Positions 1-11,522 of a stretch of 64,000 nucleotides of DNA are shown piece by piece (position 1 is the stretch's first letter; the number at the start of each line of letters is the position of its first letter). A program made the position numbers and the translations under genes. The notes beneath the pieces were generated by a model. It ran no database searches and was not told the origin of the DNA. It worked only from the letters and a program-made list of their open reading frames with translations. The stretch covers positions 2,736,926-2,800,925 of the forward strand of contig NC_034010.1 of assembly GCF_000346465.2 (NCBI RefSeq), in the 5' to 3' direction. Source of the stretch: Prunus persica. Taxonomy: Eukaryota > Streptophyta > Magnoliopsida > Rosales > Rosaceae.

Positions 1-1072
1 AAGATGCTTGACCCTGGTAGATGATGAGGGAGCAGACCCCACTTGAGGCTTCTCAGCAGAAGGAAGCCTTGGTTTCTTCCTCGATGGAGACCCATCCTTC
101 GCATGCGAAGAAGTAGCTTCACCTCTTGAAGATTTGGCAGCAACTTTTCTCTTTGAGAGAGATTCAGCAGAACATTCTTCCTGTCCGCCAAGCAGATCAT
201 CAGGGTCAGGGCTGTTCTGCTTCCACCTTTCGACGTCCTCGACAGGGGGCAAGCCACCGTCTTCCTCCCGGTACTCACTCAACAGCCAGCGCCACTCGCG
301 AAACCTTAGAGGGATGTTCAAAGCACGACGGACCTTAGCCATGTCCGGCCTAAGCTCCAATTGCTTGCTAATGTCACTCACTGCAAGCAGAAGACAGAAG
401 TTAGTTAGCCACACTTCAAGAAATTCAAATGAAAGGAGCGCATCAAAAATTGCAAAGAGACATACCATCGCAATAGGTGATGGGAACAAGTGGGCCATCA
501 CCAACGTCGCCTTCCCACCGTCCGCTGACCTCCAACACGTCGTCATGCCAAGCGTGATCCCCTTGACTAAGACTGTTAAACAGCTTGGCCTTGTAGACGC
601 GAACTTGGGCATACTGCTCGAAGTGCCTCACTTTGAAGAAATAAAAGAACTCTCGCACCGTCAGCTCCAACATGAAGAAACGACTCAGATTCTTGAAGCA
701 CATGATCGCCCGGTAAGAATTTGGAGTACACTGGCTCGGAGCACACCCCATGGCGCAGAACACCTCCTTGAAAAGCTTTGACAACGGGAATTTGAAGCCC
801 AAGGAGAAGTAAAAAGGACGGAAGGTGATGATCCTAGCATCAAGATCATTCGCATCCACCAAAGGCTCGTTGTCCTTCCGAGACTTCAATAGCTTAACCC
901 GCACGTCATCTGGAATGGCAGACGCATAAGCAGCTCGCCACTTTTGGAATTGAGCATCAGTCGTGACGCGATGCAAGTTGGCCACAAACTTCTTGCTATG
1001 CACTATGGAGCCTCCCCATAAATACAAAGGGACTTGAGAACTTGGAGTCTTGCTACCATCTCCGGAAGACAT
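1..1072 (-). CDS. Retrotransposon antisense ORF, plant gypsy-type transposon domain protein (spliced, partial)
   Basis: Two exons are visible. Exon 1 runs from ATG at 1072 down to 466 (202 codons plus one base). The donor GTATG is at 465-461 and the acceptor TTGCAG at 386-381. Exon 2 begins at 380 and stays open to the window edge in the matching phase, so about 328 residues are present without the C-terminus. The fragment has the look of the plant 'putative gypsy-type transposon' domain: WGGSIVHS near residue 19, a long alpha-helical body, and the stretch LGFKFPLSKLFKEVF followed by GCAPSQCTPNS. Exon 2 is charged and low in complexity, with a Lys/Arg-rich segment that could be a nuclear localisation signal. 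The function of this family is unknown. Its antisense position between pol and 3' LTR is typical of the lineage. The overlapping plus-strand ORF at 134-781 is a shadow of these exons. Confidence 0.65.
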
Positions 1073-2087
1073 GGTTGATCAACAAGTAGCTGCAAAAAGA
1101 AAAAAAAAATTCTACATGTTAGAATGCAAAAAAAAAAGAAAAAAGACAGCAGCAGCAACAAAACAAAAAATTTTAAGCTGCTTGGATCAGCCCAGGGAAT
1201 CGGCCCAGCAGCACACAGCCCAGCAGGAGTCGTCCAACTCGCATCTCAGCCCAGCACGAATCAGGAGGCCCATCGACTTCATCTAGCGGCGGCCCACCTC
1301 GCTCCAACCCAGCGCTCTTCTTCCGCCTGGCCCGCCCGCTCCGCACGCGCAGCCCGCGCCCAGCGCGAAGGCCCAGCTCAAGCCCACCTCGCTCCAGCCC
1401 AGCTCCACTTCTCCCAGCGCTAGCCCAGCACGCATTCAGCTCCAATGCAAGGCCTCATGCCACCTGGTTCAAGCTCCTGGCCCAGCTCCTCCAAACCTCC
1501 AGCTCGAGCCCAAGAGTGTAGCCACAATCCATGCAAGGCCAGCCCTTGCGCACCTGTTCTACCCTTGCGCACCAAGCTCGCCAGCAGCAGGCACGCCTCT
1601 AAGTTGAACCCAAGCTTGCACCTCTTGCTGCCATCTTGGCTCACCAGTGCACACCAACCTGCTGACCTCCCATTCAGCTCCCCACATCGACTAGAAGGCA
1701 TGATCCAAGCTGCCAAAAATCGGAACAAAGACAAAAAAATATATGACCCAAGTCTAATTACCTTGGGTGTGCGGTGGAGACAAGAACTCAAGAACAACGG
1801 AAAAAATTCTCCAAAAGCTTACTCTCTCTCACTAATGAAATCGGAATGGATTTTGGATGTGAAAAATAAATTGGAGGAGCCCTACATTTATAAGGATAAA
1901 AATTCCTTGACCTACAAGGAATCGCAAATTCTTTCCAACCTAGGAGTTCATAAAATTAGCAAGTCAAACACCTCCTCTACGCAGGAGCCCAAGTCCACAA
2001 AGGAAGCCCAGTTACAGCTGGACAGCCCAACGGATAAATTACATCTCCTACATGCCACCATGCGCCATGCAGAAGCTGGGGGGCATT

Positions 2088-2712
2088 TGTGGGAACTTAA
2101 TAAAATCAAACCCTAGGTCAAATAATTCCTACCATTTGGGGATTATTTGACCAAATTGGGAGTCAATCAACCTAATTAGGGGTTACTCAATTTAATTGGA
2201 AATTATCCAATTAAATTGAACGTTACCTAATTAGGTTGAGATTTGACTTGGTTAATTACCACGATCTCCAATTAAATGAGAAGCTACCTAATTGAATCGG
2301 GATTTGATTTGATACCTACCACAATTAGGGATTTGATTTACCCTAATAAATCAAATCCCTAATTAAATCAAATCAATCCCAAAAAGGGGAGGAATAATTC
2401 CCTTCCATCTACGGAATTATTCCTCAGAAACCCTAGCCTCCGAGACTACTATAAAAGCATAGCCACACACAATGGTTGAGGTACGTGAGAATTACTACTA
2501 AAATCTCTACAGAAAATTCCTCTCAAACCCTAGCCACCTCTTCTCTTTCTCTCTTTTACATAAGGCTCCGGCCGCCCGATTTATATTATAAACACATCCC
2601 GTATCCTATTTTAGCTATCGTTTCTCTAAAGATCGATTGAACTGACTTAGGCATCGGAGGGCCTTTGGCCAACACCCCCCGGGTGTGGTCTTTTACTCCG
2701 ATCTGTTTTGCA
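2088..2712 (+). repeat. Putative 3' LTR
   Basis: It starts TGTGGGAAC directly after a purine tract (2071-2085) and ends near TTTTGCA. A TATA box (CTATAAAAGC, about 2450-2459) lies about two-thirds in. It is followed by a leader and a GC-rich hairpin-like stretch near 2652-2692 (GGCCTTTGGCC, then CCCCCCGGGTGTGG), a layout common in the R-U5 part of plant gypsy LTRs. What follows (GGGAGAAAGAG) is not a primer binding site, as expected after a 3' LTR. The 5' half is AT-rich, with repeated AATTAGG/AATTGGG words. The boundaries are my reading and have not been checked against a second LTR. Confidence 0.5.
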
Positions 2713-3213
2713 GGGAGAAAGAGAGGCGGAGAAGACGAAGGAATCTTGGGCGAATATTCTCCCGTGAGATTATTTGCACAAACACCAACCTCGCCCAACT
2801 AGAAATCCATTCCACCATACCTCTTCATTGCCTCTTCCTCCATTCCCCTTTCCCTATTTCCCTTCCTACTTCTCTCTCTACCATGGAACACTTACCCTAC
2901 ACACACAAATTCCCTCAACCCACCCAAACTGAGTCCACATTTTTCTTCTTCTTTTTTCGTTTTGGTATTTTTCCATTTGCATATTGAAAACTTGTGGAAG
3001 GATAGCTACCAAACTAACAATTCGGTAGCCTACGTAATAGATGGTGACCAAGCAAACTTTAGATCCTTCAATAGCAACACAGTGGTGTAAGTTAATGAAA
3101 CTATGAAGACAAGAAAGGGTTGGATTTTGGGTGGGAAGCTTAAGTAGTTTTAAATCAGGTATTTGAAAATTTTCAGACATGCTCAGTCAACACCATAAAA
3201 AAAGTTATACATG

Positions 3214-3269
<56 letters not shown>

Positions 3270-3650
3270 GGCTCCTGTGCAATGTGTTTTGGGGGTGGGT
3301 GAGGTGGGGTTGGGAGCGAAAAGCCCTTTCTATTTTATTTGGTTTGCTCAAGGTAATGGGGTTCTTATATCTGTCGATCGTCTCACCTTGATTTGAGTTC
3401 CATTAATCTCACTTCACCAAAGAAATTTAATTTACTTGGAGAAATGATGTATTGCAGAAAAAGTAATTGTCGTGAAGATAACCTATGATCTACAACCGAC
3501 GAGATGCTTTGATTGAATTGAAATCCTCTCATATGATTTCAGGTTGTTTCATTAGATCTGTAACCAAACTTTAGTCTTTATGTTTCCCACATATTTAAGT
3601 GATAACATGTTTGAAGCGATTTATGAGTGCGGGGTGGTTGTCTGGGCTTA
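2713..3650. other. Intergenic, no gene seen
   Basis: Only short open frames without coding character. A pyrimidine-rich stretch (2815-2880) and the AG microsatellite at 3217-3262 are the only landmarks. Confidence 0.6.
3217..3262. repeat. (AG)n microsatellite
   Basis: About 23 uninterrupted AG units. Short translated frames across it (Arg-Glu repeats) are artefacts. Confidence 0.95.
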
Positions 3651-3995
3651 GAGCATCCACAACGTGAGGGTGTATAATGAGGTGTATGTTAAATATACAC
3701 CATTTGTGATCGGAATAACCCACAATGGAGAGGTGCAAACGAGTGTAAATTTGCATCGCCACCATGAGATGCAAATTTAGATGCACATATACATCTTTTT
3801 TTACATCTCTTGCAGGTGGGACCTACATGAGAAAATGTAAGAAAAAGTAGACAAAAGTGGGACCTACAGCAGAAAAGGTGAAAGAAATTAATTATACATC
3901 TTTAGATTTACATTTTCTCCACTGGAGCAAAAATCACATTTACAATCTCCGGAGGTGTAAAAGGGATGTAAAAGTGGCTTTACACCCCTGGGTAG
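3651..3995. mobile_element. MITE-like element, PIF/Harbinger-type left end
   Basis: The left end is TTA followed by GAGCATCCACAACG, the same terminus seen on the better preserved elements near 59.2-60.1 kb. The interior is rich in repeated words such as GTGTAAA and ATGCAAATTTAGATG, and GTGGGACCTACA occurs twice (about 3817 and 3859). No matching right terminus is visible after 3990, so the copy is probably truncated or diverged there. Family assignment rests on the TTA plus terminal motif only. Confidence 0.4.
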
Positions 3996-4775
3996 CGGTG
4001 GGGTTTTGGTTTCTTGTTTAATTTTTAGTTTTCTTGGAATTTTGTTTGTGACGCGGTGGTCAAAGGTGCTGTGAAGGCGAGCAATGAGAGGAAGAACACA
4101 TTCTCATAAGAATGTGTTCCATGTTGATTCACTTTTTTGTTTAAGTTAAATTAATATATCATGCCGTGAAAAAAATAAAACAAAATGTATTCTTTTCTGA
4201 GCCCTTAGATTAAATCCAAAGGTGGGTGGGGTTCAAGAGAACGAGACTCTAATTTTAAATTAAAGTTAACACTGTTGGATTTGAAGTCAAGTAAAAGAAC
4301 GCGTGTCAAGCGAATAAAGAGGGACATTTAGTGATACCAAATTTGGCTCTGCTGTTGGTGGGGTTGGAGTGGGGCAGAAAGGAAGAGAGATTTTTTTCTC
4401 TATTTTTTTTCTTGAAAATTAAAAGACTAAAAATACCCTTTAAAATGGATGAAAAATTTGATGGTGTCAAAGCCAAATGATAAATCATGGATCTTGAAAA
4501 ATTATGATGACATTTCTCTTAAAAAAAATTTTAATGTGACAAATTGAAACTGTGGTATAAGTTCAGATGAAATTTCTACAAAAAGCCATTTTTAATACAT
4601 TTTAATATTTTTTTTTGTTCTTTCTCTTTCCTATTATACCCTTACACTAAATTAAGGTTTTTATAAATGCAATTAAGAAAAGTTAACTGAAAAAAAAGTA
4701 TCATCGATAATAAACACAATCTCTATACAAAATTCAAGCAAATTAAACCATATTTAACTTGTGTTTCTGTTTGGA
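3996..4775. other. Intergenic, no gene seen
   Basis: AT-rich with homopolymer runs; short frames only. No RNA gene or transposon end recognised. Confidence 0.55.
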
Positions 4776-4779
4776 GGTG

Positions 4780-5520
4780 GGAAAATTCACCCGGGCACCT
4801 TGGAATTGCTGCCGGGCTTTGAGGATTGATCACGGCTGGGCTGGGGTCTTGCAATAAGGCAGTTGAAACTTGGAGAAATTAGTCGGGCTAGGAAATGAAA
4901 GAGTGCGGCCGGATTTGGAGTTGGTGAAGTCGCGGCTGGGGGTTGAGTCCCAGGGCACGGCCGGAAGAGCTAGGATGTGAAATGCGGCCGGAGTTTGATG
5001 GATGGAGCCCAAGTAGTGTGGCCGAAATTTTGAGGCTGGTGCCCAGTTTTTTCGCAACCAGAGGCGTGAGGCGCTGCAAGGATTTCTACAACCGGGCCCT
5101 TGGGCTTTTTGGCCTCTAGAGCGGCGGGATTTGTTGGGATATAGCGGTCGGGTGAGCTGGAGAAAATGGTGGGACTACATTCGAAGTACAGATGGATAGG
5201 AAGGCTGGGCTATGCTCGAATGCGGCCAGAGGTGCTCAAATAGGATACGCCCAATTCTCAAGAGATGCGTCCGGGTTTTCGAATGATAGCTACGATCGGG
5301 ATCTTTGGTTTGAAAATAGTTGCAGTCGGGGTTTTGTTTCATGCTAGAGATGTGAAGGGTTTCTTGCGGCTGGAGTATTTGATCTCTTTGCAAATTGGGT
5401 TGCAAGTTTTTGGGTTGGAATCCAATTGTGTTATTACATATATATATATATATATATATATATGAATGAATGCAAGTTGCGGCTGGAGTCTTTGGGGGTT
5501 TGCAAGACAAATAAATGAAT
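4780..5520. repeat. Degenerate GGCCGG/GGCTGG-motif repeat block
   Basis: The words GCGGCCGG, GCGGCTGG, ACGGCTGG and TGCGGCCAG recur at irregular spacing of roughly 25-60 bases across about 700 bases of otherwise unremarkable DNA. The words after the motif are often AGTTTG, ATTTGG or GGTTTTG. The spacing is too loose for a tidy tandem array, so this looks like an old diverged repeat, perhaps LTR interior. A TA microsatellite sits at 5439-5463. No coding potential. Confidence 0.4.
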
Positions 5521-5579
5521 GTGCATGTGCGGCCAGGCTCCCAAGTTTAAGCCTTCCTCATCCTATTTTATGCTTACAT

Positions 5580-6485
5580 ATATATATTTAAAATTTAATA
5601 TATATTATATGGGTGGCAATATAAGAGAAATCGGAGGTCCAAGTTCAAGACACCGATTCGAGCCCAGAATTTTTGGAGGATTATATGCACGTGATGGAGG
5701 CCTCACAAGGAAAGAAATCAAGGAGGACGATAATGACTCTGAATGTTCCAAAGCAAGGAAGAATCTAGCATGTTAGAATATTTCAATCAATGCAATCCCA
5801 CAGATTTAAGGGGCTTCGCAAGGAAAGATTTTTAAAAGAGTTGACATTTGGCCATTCAATGGCCAGCCCATGGGCGGGCGAATGCCCTATATAAACCTCA
5901 CCAAGCGAAGACAGCAGACACACAACATCAGACAGACAAACCTACTTTTTGTTTGGCACTTTTCTTTTCCTAGACTTAGGATTTTACTTTTCAAGCACCT
6001 TATGTAGTGAGTTCTTCCTTTTCTAGTGTAAGTTTATATTTTTCTTGTCATTTCAATTCTTGTTTGATTTATATTTTTTGTGATTTAAATTCAAGTTTAT
6101 TTTGATTGCTTTACCTTTCATTGTTATCGCACTTCAATTAAGTTTAATTTCAAGTTTAATTTATTTTATCGTTCTTATCGCTTTTATTTCGTTCTTGCTT
6201 TATTTATCGCTTTGATTTATTTTACCGCGCTTCAATTCTTGTCTTTACGTTTAAACGCACATTTAATTTAATTGCACTATTTTTACTCAAAACCCTAAAA
6301 ATAACAAAAACATCTGTACGAAGCCTAACCATCCTTGAGCCCGAGGAAGTGAAAGAACCTAGGCCAAGAGGAGGTTCCTTGCTTGGCAGATTAATCGTTT
6401 GATCAGAAGTTAGAAGCACAATACATCCATCAACTCACATTCCATTCAAGCCCAAATTCGGGGCTTGATGGTGGCACGCCCTGCA
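5580..6485 (+). mobile_element. Probable LTR plus primer-binding-site remnant
   Basis: A promoter-like CCCTATATAAACCTCACC near 5885-5902 is followed by a leader with many TTTATTTCG / TTTATCG words, then a stretch around 6340-6470 ending in a sequence containing TGGCACGCCC (from 6472). That word resembles the tRNA-complementary binding site seen after 5' LTRs in some plant gypsy elements. No gag or pol frame follows, and no partner LTR is visible. This is inference from layout; it could also be unrelated promoter-like DNA. Confidence 0.3.
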
Positions 6486-6929
6486 TTCAAAAGAAAAAGG
6501 ACCAAAAGTTCCTTCCGTCAGCCGCCTCAAACGAAAAGGGGGAAACGGTTTCAATTGCTCTCAAATGATTTCCAATACTCAAGTAACCTTCGAATGCCCA
6601 AAAAAAAAATCAATACCGTAACAAAGCATTGATTTGCAGAGTAATTTCTCAAAAAACCCACACTAGAGAAATTCCAAAATCTTAACAACATCCCTTAAAA
6701 TTTACATGAGATTGTTAGGCTCAATCTCAAAATCATGGAGGAGAAAATGGTTCATGAATCCGACAACTAGAGAGAAAGTTATGATTTTTCGAATTTTTTT
6801 AACCAAACTTTGTTTTTGGAAGTTGCAGACTCGCACAGGGAGGAAGAAGAAAGAAATTAATGGAGGGTAAGGTTAGCAATAAGCCAATTTAAAGATGACA
6901 TATTATACAAAAACCCATATAGAGCCTAT
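6486..6929. other. Intergenic, no gene seen
   Basis: No open frame of note and no recognisable repeat termini, apart from a CACTA pentamer at 6660 that has no matching partner. Confidence 0.5.
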
Positions 6930-7290
6930 TTGGAGAGAAAACAGCAAAACTAACCACTTGTCATTTACCAAACCAACGACCTCTTTAACGTTCGTTGGGT
7001 AAAAAACACAGTTCACTTAGTATCTAGGAGCCCAAATACTGATTACCCACCAAACGACATTTCTAACCCAACGAACAATGAGGGACTAGTTCATTAAGTA
7101 AATCATGGCGTTTGCTGGGTAATTTACTCAAAGAACGGCATAAGTTACCCAACAAAAGAGCTACTTAGTGTTTGTTGGGTAGCTTCTTTCGTTCCTTGAG
7201 TAATTTACCCAACGAATGATACTATTTATAAAAATAAAATAAAAAGACCCCCTTTAGCATTTGTTCGGTAAAAAACATTGTTCGCTTAGT
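6930..7290. repeat. Cluster of TTCGTTGGGTAA-type words in both orientations
   Basis: At least eight variants of CGTTGGGTAA / TTACCCAACGAA occur in direct and inverted orientation within about 350 bases (for example near 6990, 7070, 7110, 7150, 7175 and 7205). Several pairs could form stems. Dense inverted short motifs of this kind are typical of subterminal regions of CACTA or similar DNA transposons, but the diagnostic ends were not found. Confidence 0.45.
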
Positions 7291-7324
7291 ATCGAGCTGA
7301 ACCTCTCGAGCTGTTCTAGCTGCC

Positions 7325-9454
7325 TGTTGGGTAGGATTCAATCGATTCTTAGTGTAGGTAATTCGATTTGCGAATTGAAATTCAGACCATTTTCGGATCT
7401 CGATTCAGGCCACTTCCGGTCAGTTTTTGGGGTAGGTCCAAAAATAGAAGTGGCTCCAAATAGGGTGTTATACCTAGGGTAGGAGTTTGGAGCTGTGATT
7501 TTGAGATTTTCTAGCGATACGTAATCGCTTTGGGCACCCAGCGCTGCCGGAGCGTGTGGCAGAGCGTGGGCGAGGGTAATGAAGTTGCACTGAGTCTCGA
7601 TGAGATCCTTTGGTTGTCCCGCGCGCGTAGGAATTCGCGGATCTCAATTTGGATACCGTTTGAGCCTCGAATGGATTGTTGCATATTGTGCGATTTCTGG
7701 GTTCAATATTGTTGGGCCGTTGGATCGTAATCTTTTTCAACTATGTTACTCTAGGCAATTTCAAAATCGTTTAGGATTCGACGGATCGTGAATCGAAGTC
7801 CCGAATACTCCGAAATCGCGAACCCTAGAGCTAGGGTTTAGAAATCGTGCGATTGTACAATCGTGATCAATCTGACCGTCCGATCGAGACCAAACCCTCA
7901 GGACATGTGTCCTAGGTATATTGGAACTTCTAGAGGCTTTCGGATGATACTTGTGAGGTGATGGACCCGCGGGGTCCCGGGTTGATTTTTTGGGACTTTA
8001 GCGTTTTTTTGAGTCTCAAGATACTGCCAAACTATTCCAAGTGGAAGGAAAGCTTTTTTGGGCATAGGAACAACTTTAATCTAACGCACGTACTTCTAGG
8101 AGCCGGGGGTCAGGGTTTTTTAAATTAATACTATATTGCGTATTGTATTAATAGAATATTATGGTAATTGAATCAGGCACCCGGGCACCAGTTGACCCAC
8201 AGGAGGGACCTTCAAGAGGTCCAGCGAGCACGAACCATCTGTGAGTGGACTCTTTGTTTTTATAAATGAATTTAAGCAGTTCAGTTACAGTATTTGATCT
8301 TGAATAAGTTTTATTCAAAGATTAGCGTTTTATAAGTTGTTATATGCTTTTAAATGTTTTGTTTTGTATGCTGTCGAGTAAAATCTCCTTTAAAGGATAT
8401 AGGAAAAGAAATTCCAGCTAATTATCAGATAAATGGCAGTAGAGTTTTAGAGTTTACAGAAATTCAGTTAGTCAACAGATTTTCTTCAGAAACTTTATAT
8501 TTTCCTAAACCACCTTGTACCCAGATATACAAACGTTGCCTTCGGTAAATAAGTTGCCTTCAGATCAAATGTTGCCTTCGGATTTTATTGGTAGCCTTCA
8601 GTTTAGTCAGCATGCTTGACAGTTGCCCCACGAGTTCTATGGTACCCGAACTCGTGTGGAGCGAGTAATGCGGATCAGGCTGACTACGGTCCCCTGAATC
8701 CTGCTTGTTGCGGCTCGGACTGACCTTGTGTCACTGAGACCTGCGAGTACGTGTCACCCATGGTGATGCAAGGAATTGACGGATATAAGGAATTGACGGA
8801 AATAAGGGGTACACCTAGGTGGTAGTTTTACACTGTTTTCAATGCCTTAGGAAATTAATGTTTACCATGAATATGATTGGCATATATATGTATAATTATA
8901 TGAGTGTATTGATTTCAGTACGAATATAAATAAGAGACTAATTTAGTTTGTATAACTGTTTTTACAGTGGGGTTAGTATGTTCTTATGTATTTTTCTAAA
9001 CTTGTTTGTTTTGGGTCCACTCACCATTTTTACTGTTTTGCGCCCCCAGGCAGTAGGCGTGCATAGGGATCCACCACCGGGCCGTTTTCCACCTTCCGCG
9101 CTTTCGTTTTTGATGTAGGACTTTTGTTTTGTAAAAGGATTAACTCCTTTGTAAATTCTTAGTAGTCGCTTTGATAATTTGCCATAGACTTAGAATTTAA
9201 CCGTTGGAATGTATATATACGTATGCTGGCAATTGGTTATGTATATATGCTTGTTTGGCAGGTGTAAATGATTTGGTATTGATCCAATTTACAAGGGAGA
9301 CTCTGCCAATTTTTTGGTAGGAATCAACCTTGTTATTTTATCGTGCTTTATAGGGAAGGGCAAGTAGGTCATTCGTGCCCGACATCCACCAGCTGTCGGA
9401 CACGCACAGGGTCCGGCTCGGATTCCAAAGCGGAATTTAGGTCTTGTCTTGTCA
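7325..9454 (+). mobile_element. Solo LTR of a Del/Tekay-type Ty3/gypsy retrotransposon
   Basis: A long non-coding block with the signature of large Del/Tekay LTRs. It has a start like TGTTGGGTAGG at 7325. A GGGTCCACTCACC segment near 9014 is followed by the CCCCCAGGCAGTAGGCGTGC stretch, GATCCACCACCGGGCCG, and a promoter-distal tail including GGGAGACTCTGCCAATTTT (from about 9295) and the CCCGACATCCACCAGC region (from about 9388). It ends near GTCTTGTCA at 9454. No primer binding site or gag follows, so it looks like a solo LTR. The right end is the better supported one; the left boundary is uncertain and no clear target duplication was found. The family call is from memory of such LTRs. Confidence 0.55.
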
Positions 9455-9940
9455 TCCCAGCCTCCTCCTTCCATCAATAAGGACTTATTAGGCTCGCATA
9501 GCAAATGAACCCTATCCAACCACCACCCTTTCCCCCACCCTAATATTCTCGGCATCTTCCCTCCACCAACCCTACAATCCGACATCCCTCCTTGTCTCCA
9601 CAGTCCCCACCCTTCACCAGCTAATCCAGATCTGACCCGCCCCACTACCACAACCCAAATATTCGAATCCCTTTTTAACCAAAATAAAAATTGAAAAAAA
9701 TTCCATTCCCTGAGTGACACGCCTTGTAATCTTCCACTTCCAACAGCAACATGGCTAAGAGCACTTGAATTTCAAATTTCAGTTTCAACTAAAAATTAGG
9801 AACACCAGAATCCTAGCTATGGAGTAATCCATTTAAGAGGACTGGGTTGTTAGGTGTGTTGATTAATTTCATTGACTGGGTGGGTTTGTGCTTTAGGGAC
9901 CAGATGGAGAGAGAAAAAGGCGGGCGACTGGGTTTTTGTG

Positions 9941-10003
<63 letters not shown>

Positions 10004-10137
10004 AGGGATAGAGGCACAGAGACAAAGAAGGGCTACTGGGGGAGAGTGGGGAAAGTGGCTGAGCTTGGTGTGGCTGAGGGAAAGTGGGAGATGATAGTGG
10101 CTTGGATGTAGAATTGATCAGGAGAGATGGATGATGG
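9455..10137. other. Intergenic with AG microsatellite
   Basis: A C-rich stretch (9520-9660), then a (GA)n tract at 9944-9999. Short frames across it have no coding character. Confidence 0.6.
9944..9999. repeat. (GA)n microsatellite
   Basis: About 28 uninterrupted dinucleotide units, interrupted at 10000 and then continuing as imperfect purine sequence. Confidence 0.95.
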
Positions 10138-11490
10138 GATCATTTCCACCTATTTTCCATGGCAAAGGGCAAAGGCTGTTCCTATTCACGTGAATAGTAT
10201 CAGCCCTTACAAAAGGAAAGTTGTGTTTCCATCCATTGCCATGGCAAAGGGCCATTACTATTCCCTTTATTTTAATATATATATATATATATACTTAAAC
10301 AATTAATTTGGATAAGATTTTCAGTTTCATGTGTCAATATTTATTATAAAATTCACATCTCATATTTCGGATAAAATTTTTGGATAAGATTTTTGATTGC
10401 CACATGTCTATATTTATTATAAAATTGACATCTCAAATTTCAGATAAGATTCTTGGTTTCCACATGTCAATATTTATCATAAAATACAAATCCCATATTT
10501 CAAATTAGATTTTCACCCTCTAAAATTATGCCATGTGTCATCTCTATCTTCTAAGTCCCTCTATAAAACCATAGCCTCAACTCAGTCCTCTTACACCATA
10601 TCCTCTCTATTCTTTCATTTCTCAGATTTAAGAAAACACATTCTACTTTCAATGTCTTACACGAGGAAGTTGTTGGAGAGGCAAGAGCGAGAAAATGAAG
10701 AAAGAAGGCACAAATGAGCTGAAGAAGAAAAGGAGGAGGAAGAAGATGATGATCAAGTTGTCATGGCAGTGGGTATGCTCCATCAATCAAGCCAAGGCCA
10801 CCGTGGTTCACAAGTCGGCCTTGGCCCAAACGTGGACAAACGTAGGCACTCTCGGGATAAGAGTCTCTTGGAAGATTACTTTATCCCAAATTTGTGTACT
10901 CTAGTTTTGATTTTCGAGGGACGATATAGAATGCATCCCCATTTGTTCAATAAAATTATGCATGATGTTCGCAATTACGACGCATACTTCGTTCAGAAGT
11001 ATGATGCTGTTGGGGTTTTGGGTCTTCTTCCGGAGTAAAAACTTACATCTTCTTTACGGATTCTGGCATTTGGCACATCTGCAGACCAGTGGATGAGATT
11101 GCTAGGATGAGGAAATCCACTATCCTAGAGAGCTTGGTCAGATTTTGTGATGGAATCGAAACTCTCTACACGAGGCATTACCTCCATAAACCTATGCCTA
11201 GGAACCTCCAATGGCTTATACAAGAAGTCGAGGCTCGAGGTTTCCCAAGCATGATTGGAAGCATCGACTGCATCATTCAATACCTGGCAATGGAAGAATT
11301 GCCCAACTGCCCAACTGCCCAACTACTTGGCAAGGAGATTATGGAAATAGGAAGGGCAAAAAAAGTATCATTTTGGAAGCCGTTGCATCATTCAATACTT
11401 GGATTTGGCATGCCTTTGTCAGAGACACGGGATCTCAAAACATTGGCATGAAGCTGCTAATGAGGAATTCTCTGAACTAGCTATTAAGGT
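10138..11490 (+). mobile_element. Truncated PIF/Harbinger element
   Basis: This is a second, older copy of the family seen complete at 50.4-55.6 kb. Shared landmarks in the same order are: a near-palindrome around TATTCACGTGAATA (about 10190); several blocks of GATAAGATTTT plus CCACATGTC words; the line TTTTCACCCTCTAAAATTATG; a TATA box (CTCTATAAAACC, about 10559); and then a decayed transposase. The copy breaks off near 11490, just before the CA microsatellite, so the rest of the transposase, the Myb-like gene and the right terminus are missing. The left terminus is diverged and approximate. Confidence 0.75.
10651..11480 (+). pseudogene. PIF/Harbinger transposase pseudogene (5' part)
   Basis: It starts at ATG 10651 (MSYTRKLLERQ...) and aligns along its length with the transposase at 52185. 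The frame is broken repeatedly: a stop follows the RRHK residues at about 10717, frame changes occur before 10763, a TAA follows the GLLPE residues (about 11038), and another shift precedes 11089. Recognisable pieces are the helix-turn-helix part (RMHPHLFNKIMHDVRNYDAYF), the segment ARMRKSTILESLVRF, and the first catalytic-site region GSIDC. The SIDCMH signature is altered to SIDCII, and the second catalytic region is degraded. No functional product is possible. Confidence 0.75.
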
Positions 11491-11502
11491 TTCTCGTAGT
11501 CA

Positions 11503-11522
11503 AACACACACACACACACACA

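Larger units (their letters stand above)
1..2712 (+). mobile_element. 3' part of a Ty3/gypsy LTR retrotransposon (Tat-like), with antisense gene and 3' LTR
   Basis: The window opens inside an LTR retrotransposon read on the plus strand. Seen in order: an antisense spliced gene (1-1072), an A-rich and then GC-rich non-coding stretch (1073-2070), a purine-rich tract ending in six G's (2071-2085), and an LTR-like block starting TGTGGGAAC at 2088 and ending near 2712. Plants' Tat-lineage gypsy elements are known to carry extra genes, sometimes antisense, between pol and the 3' LTR, which fits this order. gag, pol and the 5' LTR lie outside the window. The lineage assignment is inference; the LTR end has no second copy here to confirm it. 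Confidence 0.6.

Noticed and set aside
134..781. 215-codon plus-strand open frame
   Set aside because: It is antisense to the two exons of the retrotransposon gene, whose frame continuity, splice borders and domain look are much better.
3179..3396. Frames encoding Arg-Glu repeats
   Set aside because: Translation of the AG microsatellite.
6660..6664. CACTA pentamer as a CACTA transposon end
   Set aside because: No matching inverted terminus, no 3-base duplication and no transposase seen; a pentamer alone is expected by chance.
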